Below, one piece after another: positions 58,218 through 64,000 of a stretch of 64,000 nt of DNA. Both the position numbers and the translations under genes were made by a program. The notes beneath the pieces were generated by a model. It ran no database searches, was not told the DNA's origin, and saw only the letters and a list, made by a program, of their open reading frames with translations. The DNA is from Actinostola sp. cb2023 (lineage: Eukaryota; Cnidaria; Anthozoa; Actiniaria; Actinostolidae): contig JAUJYZ010001553.1 of NCBI GenBank assembly GCA_033675265.1, positions 186,001-250,000 on the forward strand, in the 5' to 3' direction. Numbering within the stretch: the first letter of the stretch is position 1; every line of letters begins with the position of its first letter.

Positions 58218-59962
58218 GTAAGTATTTAAAATAACAAAGACGTCGAAGAGTCCGTGGTTTGCTAACCCGTCGTTTCGATAATGACGCGGTAAATACGATT
58301 ACTAGCATTCGTCATCGAAATGAGGCCCTGTCATTGGTGAACATTGTCTTGTGCTCGGTATGATGTTTTGTAATAAAAAAGCGTTTTCTAAATGGTTCTA
58401 ATAGTCGACCCTGGGGATATTGTGCACTCTGTTCCGACGTAGCGGGAGTTTGAGATAACGGTCTAAATTGTACAGGATTGGAAAATACAATGATGTGTTA
58501 TTCGGTTCGAGATAATAGTGATCCATGATGCTGTTCGCGCCTTTATTCTATATCTAGTAGAAGAACATATGGCGGTGCGGTCTTTCTCGATGTTTGGCCT
58601 CAGGTGTTCGTGATCTATTTTTTATCTTCCTGTAGATGAAGACAAACAACCTAATGATAAAAACCTGATAAGGTAATACCTTGTACACGTTACTCGTTCT
58701 GCTTTGGGAGTGTGTATTACAGCTAACATATTTATATCAACAAAACAAACATGTAGAGAAAATCTACAATTTGTTTCGTGAAAATTGGAAAACTATATAT
58801 ATACAGAACAGTCAGAGGTTGCCTGCGTCTCTTCTTCTTCGCTACATTTAATCTATTTATATGGAGCCGAAACGTTAATACATTATTTGGAACAGTCAGA
58901 GGTTGCCTGCGTCTCTTCTTCTTCGCTACATTTAATCTATATACATAATATATATATATTGAACAAAACTGGTTATTGTAAATGTCTCAGTAATACGAAC
59001 AGTTATTAATTTACAATTATTAGATTCTTGACAAACAAATACAACTGTACCAGATGACAGTCACTGACTAAAGAGTTGTATAATGGACATATTTAAAGAA
59101 AGCTACACTGATACCATGAATCAGCCAACAAGAGATCACGAAAAACATCTATTCATTTTCTTACGCTTTCGCGACTAGTTTTGGGATTATAAATACGATA
59201 ATAATTTTATAATGCTAAGAATTATTATTCACAGCGTATAGGTCGGTCGGTAGATCATTAGATCGGACATGGATTGGTTCTACAGTCGTTTGCAAAATAG
59301 TTGACACAAATAGTCTTTTTTATACCGATATTTCAGAAATGTGACGCTGCGCCTGAAATAATATTCTTAGAACTCTCAACCCCCGTTCCCCCAGTATAAT
59401 GTTGAGTGGTGAACACGACGCAGTAGATCAACATCGCTCTCAATCAACATTGAAAGGGGGGGGGGGGGGGGGGGGGGGGGGGGACGAAAACCCAAATTCG
59501 TGCGCGCCAAAAAGTGTCCGAATTTCTCAAAGTGTGTCAAGGTATTTTGCAAACGATTGTAGTTGTTGGAAAAATGCTAATGATAATACAAGACCTGGTA
59601 ACGCGTTCGGTTCCTGTGCGTGTCGTGTCACGATGAAATCGACTTTTTGCACTGAAACAGGGTCAGGGTTCAGATGACGCCACACCCAACCCTACATTAT
59701 GGTGCGTAACTGCCCCCCCCCCCCCCCCCCCTCCCCGGGGCAGTTTACATTTATAGACTGATAACGAGTTCAATATGAGAAACGTTGTTAGTAACACGCG
59801 TTAATTTCGAACATGAGCGATGTGTGCGATCGATTCAGAGGTATTTGTGGATGCGTTTAACGACTCGCTTTGGTACCGTGCAGCTGTCTGACTATACATT
59901 AACATTCACCTGGCTACAGCTATTGAGATAGAAACATGTTAGATAGTTGTTAAATAAATATC
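58218..59962. other. Unique sequence with small repeats
   Basis: Holds the direct duplication at 58806 and homopolymer runs: G at 59455-59483 and C at 59715-59735. No supported gene. Confidence 0.45.
58806..58941. repeat. 52-bp direct duplication
   Basis: GAACAGTCAGAGGTTGCCTG through TTCGCTACATTTAATCTAT occurs at 58806 and 58890, an offset of 84 bp. Confidence 0.93.
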
Positions 59963-60260
59963 GTACATAAACCATAGAGACATCTATCTACAACAGCTAT
60001 CTAACCCTATCATAGTAATAGAATATACATAATGTAATGTACATAAACCATAGAGACATCTATCTACAACAGCTATCTAACCCTATCATAGTAATAGAAT
60101 ATACATAATGTAATGTACATAAACCATAGAGACATCTATCTACAACAGCTATCTAACCCTATCATAGTAATAGAATATACATAATGTAATGTACATAAAC
60201 CATAGAGACATCTATCTACAACAGCTATCTAACCCTATCATATAGTAATAGAATATACAT
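59963..60260. repeat. Tandem repeat, 76-bp unit, four copies
   Basis: Units start GTACATAAACCATAGAGACA at 59963, 60039, 60115 and 60191. The fourth carries an extra TA. The array is cut at 60260 by a LINE and resumes at 61084. Confidence 0.95.
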
Positions 60261-61083
60261 TTTGTCATTACCCTCTGAGACAAATATTAATCTTAATGGG
60301 ACACTCATTGAGCGTGTAATGACTTACAAATGCCTAGGCGTGCATTTAGATGAAAAACTGACATGGGAAACACATGCATGTATCTGAGATATCAGGCAAA
60401 ATTTCTAAAACGCTTGCTGCTCTAAGGCGACTCAAATCAATTCTTCCTCAACGAGCTGTGCTGATTACGATTTACAAATCGTTAATTCTACCAAATCTAG
60501 ACTACTGTAGCACTGTTTGGGGTAATATTGGTAAAGGTCTTACTACTAACCTCCAAAAATTACAAAATAGCGAGGGCAGCCCGTGTAATAACAGGTGCTG
60601 ACTATAGTGTTCGATCTACCCAGATCCTTTAGAACTTAAACTGGCTGTCTTTAGAGGAGAGACGTTCTCGACATTTTAAGAAGCTCATGTTCAAGACAAT
60701 GAATAAAGAAGTACCGGAATATCTTCATGAAAATTTTTTTCGAACGAATACGGTACATTCTCATAACGTCAGAGGCGTAAATGAAAATGTTTCTATTCCA
60801 AGGCCTCAAACGGAAGCCCTAAAAAAGAGCTTTGTTTATCGTGGAGCGTGTCTATGGAACAGTCTCCCCTCTAAAGCTAAGCAGGCCACCACCTTAACAT
60901 CCTTCAACAACAACATTTAACTATCAATATATATTAACCTCTTTATATTCCATATATTATAATAATTAGTTAGAATTATCTTTTTACACGGCTCAAAGGG
61001 AGAGAGAGCACTTTGTAATTATTTTTTTAATTTTAGTGATTTTGATTCCGTATCTAAATAAAGTTCATTCATTCATTCATTCA
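60261..61083 (+). pseudogene. 5'-truncated non-LTR retrotransposon (LINE), RT C-terminal region
   Basis: Coding remnant of the post-catalytic part of a Jockey/CR1-like reverse transcriptase: VMTYKCLGVHLDEKLTWETH, then ISGKISKTLAALRRLKSILP, IYKSLILPNLDYCSTVWGN, LQKLQN, then after a frame change WLSLEERRSRHFKKLMF and GACLWNSLPSKAK. An internal TGA and at least two frameshifts break it. The 3' end has AATAAAG followed by (TTCA)n, as in several LINE clades. It is inserted in the 76-bp repeat. Confidence 0.82.
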
Positions 61084-61305
61084 TACATAATGTAATGTAT
61101 ATAAACCATAGAGACATCTATCTACAACAGCTATCTAACCCTATCACAGTAATAGAATACTCAGCTTCTTGCTTGTTGTTTTCGGCCCGGACAACGATAT
61201 TTGGAATAGGTGTATTATATAGACTCCAGATATCAAAGGAGCTGCATTTGGACATAATGTAATGTATATAAACCATAGAGACATGCAGTAATAGAATATT
61301 GAACA
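61084..61305. repeat. 76-bp repeat, right remnants
   Basis: One copy at 61084-61165 with TATATAAACC in place of GTACATAAACC, and a partial copy at 61253-61300, separated by unrelated sequence. Confidence 0.85.
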
Positions 61306-61733
61306 TAAGAGGGTACTAGATTGGCCATGGAAACATGTTAACATTCGTTGAACTTTCTAAGTGGTTAATTTGAACCGAAGATGGAGTCTAGTCTCTCATG
61401 CACTGCTCTCAATCCAGCCGAGATACAGTCATCCGCCTTGTTCTCGACACAGCTGCCTTCCATATCAGTTTAACCGTGGGTTAGTAGTTCCTTTATTATA
61501 TCTAATATCTAATTTATAATATACTCAATCTGCAGACAGTACTGTTTCGCTCTTTGTGAGCTCATCAGTGCAGAACAGAGGTTTCAGACTGAACCTTAGC
61601 TATGAAGCAAGCTAGCTTGCAACAAGGCAGTTTAAAAGGTGCAATGGACCATGCCAAAGTGCTCAAACTACAGAGTAGTGGGCCAGCATTAATGCAAACA
61701 GCAATGGTACAATATTATAATATATATATAATA
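61306..61733. other. Unique sequence, no supported gene
   Basis: Only frames under 70 codons. No hairpin or repeat seen. Confidence 0.4.
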
Positions 61734-61991
61734 AAAACGTTGTCGCTGACCGGCCTCACGACTACACGACTACACCGAACGGGAGTATCTGATTAGCCAT
61801 ACCACGAGCTTACAGTGAAGACCTACTCTTATTATCCTTGCGTAAAACACCAAGTCATATAGACTATTCATTCGAGTATTACTCTCCATTATGATCATGA
61901 CTGAGAAAATAAATTTCCAGAGCGAAATTGCTTCAGTGATTTCTACCCATACTCCCGTTCGGTCTAGTTGACTAGCGACAACGTTTTCTGA
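61734..61991. mobile_element. 258-bp inverted-repeat element
   Basis: The left arm AACGTTGTCGCT and CCGAACGGGAGTAT pair with ATACTCCCGTTCGG and AGCGACAACGTT at the right. Arms are about 55 bp with a gap. Non-coding, MITE-like. Confidence 0.72.
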
Positions 61992-62364
61992 AAGGACTGT
62001 AGTTCATAATTCATACTGGCATGCGTGATACCGCAGACACTAATAGACATGATTATCAGCTGTTATTGGAGTTTTATTTCTATCAGTAAACGTACAGATA
62101 ACCAAACTTATAATCTGTGTTCTAAGTACCAGATATCCCACGATAATCTCCTTCAGGGGATAATGAGCACTTTACATCCTTATTGCACCTTGAGGAAACA
62201 CTAAACATATCAAGAAAGAAAAGGTATCGACAGAAATGAACAAAGCAGCAACGACCATTTAACGTGTTTCGAGACCAGTAAGAGAAACTCAATAAAATAA
62301 ATAAATAACTCAATAAATATCTAATAATGAAATCAGTAATAATTGTCATTGTAAGTTTTGTTAG
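61992..62364. other. Unique sequence, nothing supported
   Basis: AT-rich. No gene or repeat that I can support. Confidence 0.4.
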
Positions 62365-64000
62365 TACAGTGGATATGAAAGTACAATAAATAAATGAATG
62401 ATAGAGTAACTGAACTATTCATGTCTAAGAGAGGAGGGCGTGGAGTATAGTGGATATGAAAGTACAATAAGTAAATGAATGATAGAGTAACTGAACTATT
62501 CATGTCTAAGCTAAAGCCCGGAGGGCGTGGGGTACAGTGGATATGAAAGTACAATAAATGAATGATAGAGTAACTGAACTATTCATGTCTAAGACAGGAG
62601 GGCGTGGGGTACAGTGGATATGAAAGTACAATAAATAAATGAATGATAGAGTAACTGAACTATTCATGTCTAAGAGAGGAGGGCGTGGAGTATAGTGGAT
62701 ATGAAAGTACAATAAGTAAATGAATGATAGAGTAACTGAACTATTCATGTCTAAGCTAAAGCCCGGAGGGCGTGGGGTACAGTGGATATGAAAGTACAAT
62801 AAATGAATGATAGAGTAACTGAACTATTCATGTCTAAGACAGGAGGGCGTGGGGTACAGTGGATATGAAAGTACAATAAATGAATGATCGATAGAGTAAC
62901 TGAACTATTCATGTCTAAGACAGGAGGGCGTGGGGTACAGTGGATATGAAAGTACAATAAATAAATGAATGATAGAGTAACTGAACTATTCATGTCTAAG
63001 ACAGGAGGGCGTGGAGTACAGTGGATATGAAAGTACAATAACAAATGAATGATAGAGTAACTGAACTATTCATGTCTAAGACAGGAGGGCGTGGGGTACA
63101 GTGGATATGAAAGTACAATAAATAAATGAATGATAGAGTAACTGAACTATTCATGTCTAAGAGAGGAGGGCGTGGAGTATAGTGGATATGAAAGTACAAT
63201 AAGTAAATGAATGATAGAGTAACTGAACTATTCATGTCTAAGCTAAAGCCCGGAGGGCGTGGGGTACAGTGGATATGAAAGTACAATAAATGAATGATAG
63301 AGTAACTGAACTATTCATGTCTAAGACAGGAGGGCGTGGGGTACAGTGGATATGAAAGTACAATAAATGAATGATCGATAGAGTAACTGAACTATTCATG
63401 TCTAAGACAGGAGGGCGTGGGGTACAGTGGATATGAAAGTACAATAAATAAATGAATGATAGAGTAACTGAACTATTCATGTCTAAGACAGGAGGGCGTG
63501 GAGTACAGTGGATATGAAAGTACAATAACAAATGAATGATAGAGTAACTGAACTATTCATGTCTAAGAAAGGAGGGCGTGGGGTACAGTGGTTATGAAAG
63601 TACAATAAATAAATGAATGATAGAGTAACTGAACTATTCATGTCTAAGACAGGAGGGCGTGGGGTACAGTGGATATGAAAGTACAATAACAAATGAATGA
63701 TAGAGTAACTGAACTATTCATGTCTAAGAAAGGAGGGCGTGGGGTACAGTGGATATGAAAGTACAATAAATGAATGATCGATAGAGTAACTGAATTGAAC
63801 TATTCATGTCTAAGACAGGAGGGCGTGGGGTACAGTGGATATGAAAGTACAATAAATAAATGAATGATAGAGTAACTGAACTATTCATGTCTAAGACAGG
63901 AGGGCGTGGGGTACAGTGGATATGAAAGTACAATAACAAATGAATGATAGAGTAACTGAACTATTCATGTCTAAGAAAGGAGGGCGTGGGGTACAGTGGT
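62365..64000. repeat. Satellite array, about 81-bp unit, runs off the window
   Basis: About 20 units containing CAGTGGATATGAAAGTACAA, GAATGATAGAGTAACTGAAC and TATTCATGTCTAAG, then GGAGGGCGTGGGGT. Marker variants (AAGAGAGGAGG, AAGCTAAAGCCCGG, GATCGATAG) recur at spacings of about 243 and 486 bp, so three- and six-unit blocks have been duplicated. Frames on the minus strand are repeat artefacts. Confidence 0.96.

Noticed and set aside
62333..63939. Minus-strand frames of about 97 codons in the 81-bp satellite
   Set aside because: 81 is a multiple of three, so the same peptide repeats; no start context or domain.

Overview
The window is eukaryotic and looks like an invertebrate animal genome. 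It is AT-rich and sparse in genes. It holds an intronless-looking rhodopsin-class receptor, GT...AG splice signals, microsatellites, LINE, Ty3/gypsy, hAT-like and foldback DNA elements, and fragments of KIAA1958/DUF3504-type tyrosine recombinases and a RecQ-like helicase. That mix is familiar from cnidarians, and an anthozoan is my best guess. This is inference: a sponge, mollusc or other invertebrate is not excluded. By my tally about 28 kb of the 64 kb is tandem satellite.

Layout. 1-7888: minisatellite of a 45-bp unit, homogeneous on the left and arranged in higher-order repeats on the right. 7889-12970: mostly unique sequence with a 40-bp and a 73-bp tandem repeat, and a truncated DUF3504 gene (9933-10376) with a CCAAT/E2F promoter. 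12978-16830: a 62-bp minisatellite split by two DNA elements of about 0.9 kb, one with a clean 8-bp target duplication. 18648-20386: a nested composite of inverted-repeat elements with a tRNA-Arg-like sequence. 20690-21905: three relatives of a foldback family. 23350-24180: a 12-bp minisatellite followed by a dense cluster of promoter motifs. 26249-28811: four foldback or MITE elements leading up to the one convincing intact gene, an amine-receptor-like GPCR at 28871-29773. 30017-34970: the most unusual block, with a broken DUF3504 recombinase gene, a palindrome with arms of about 0.9 kb that duplicates its first exon, a RecQ-like fragment in the palindrome centre, and three MITEs that resemble sequence next to that exon. 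35145-51219: a 16-kb satellite of a 79-bp unit. 51220-55831: a retroposon tail, a Mutator-like element with 9-bp target duplications, and a heavily deleted Ty3/gypsy element. 55832-59960: unique sequence with possible 5' exons. 59963-61300: a 76-bp tandem repeat split by a 5'-truncated LINE. 62365-64000: an 81-bp satellite that runs off the window.

How it fits together. Only the GPCR is likely to make a normal host protein. The rest is a record of repeated insertion into satellites and into older elements. The recombinase/RecQ/foldback block is the best candidate for something not yet described: it suggests that local MITEs share ends with a tyrosine-recombinase-coding element. All coding fragments there are broken, so it is a fossil and not an active system.
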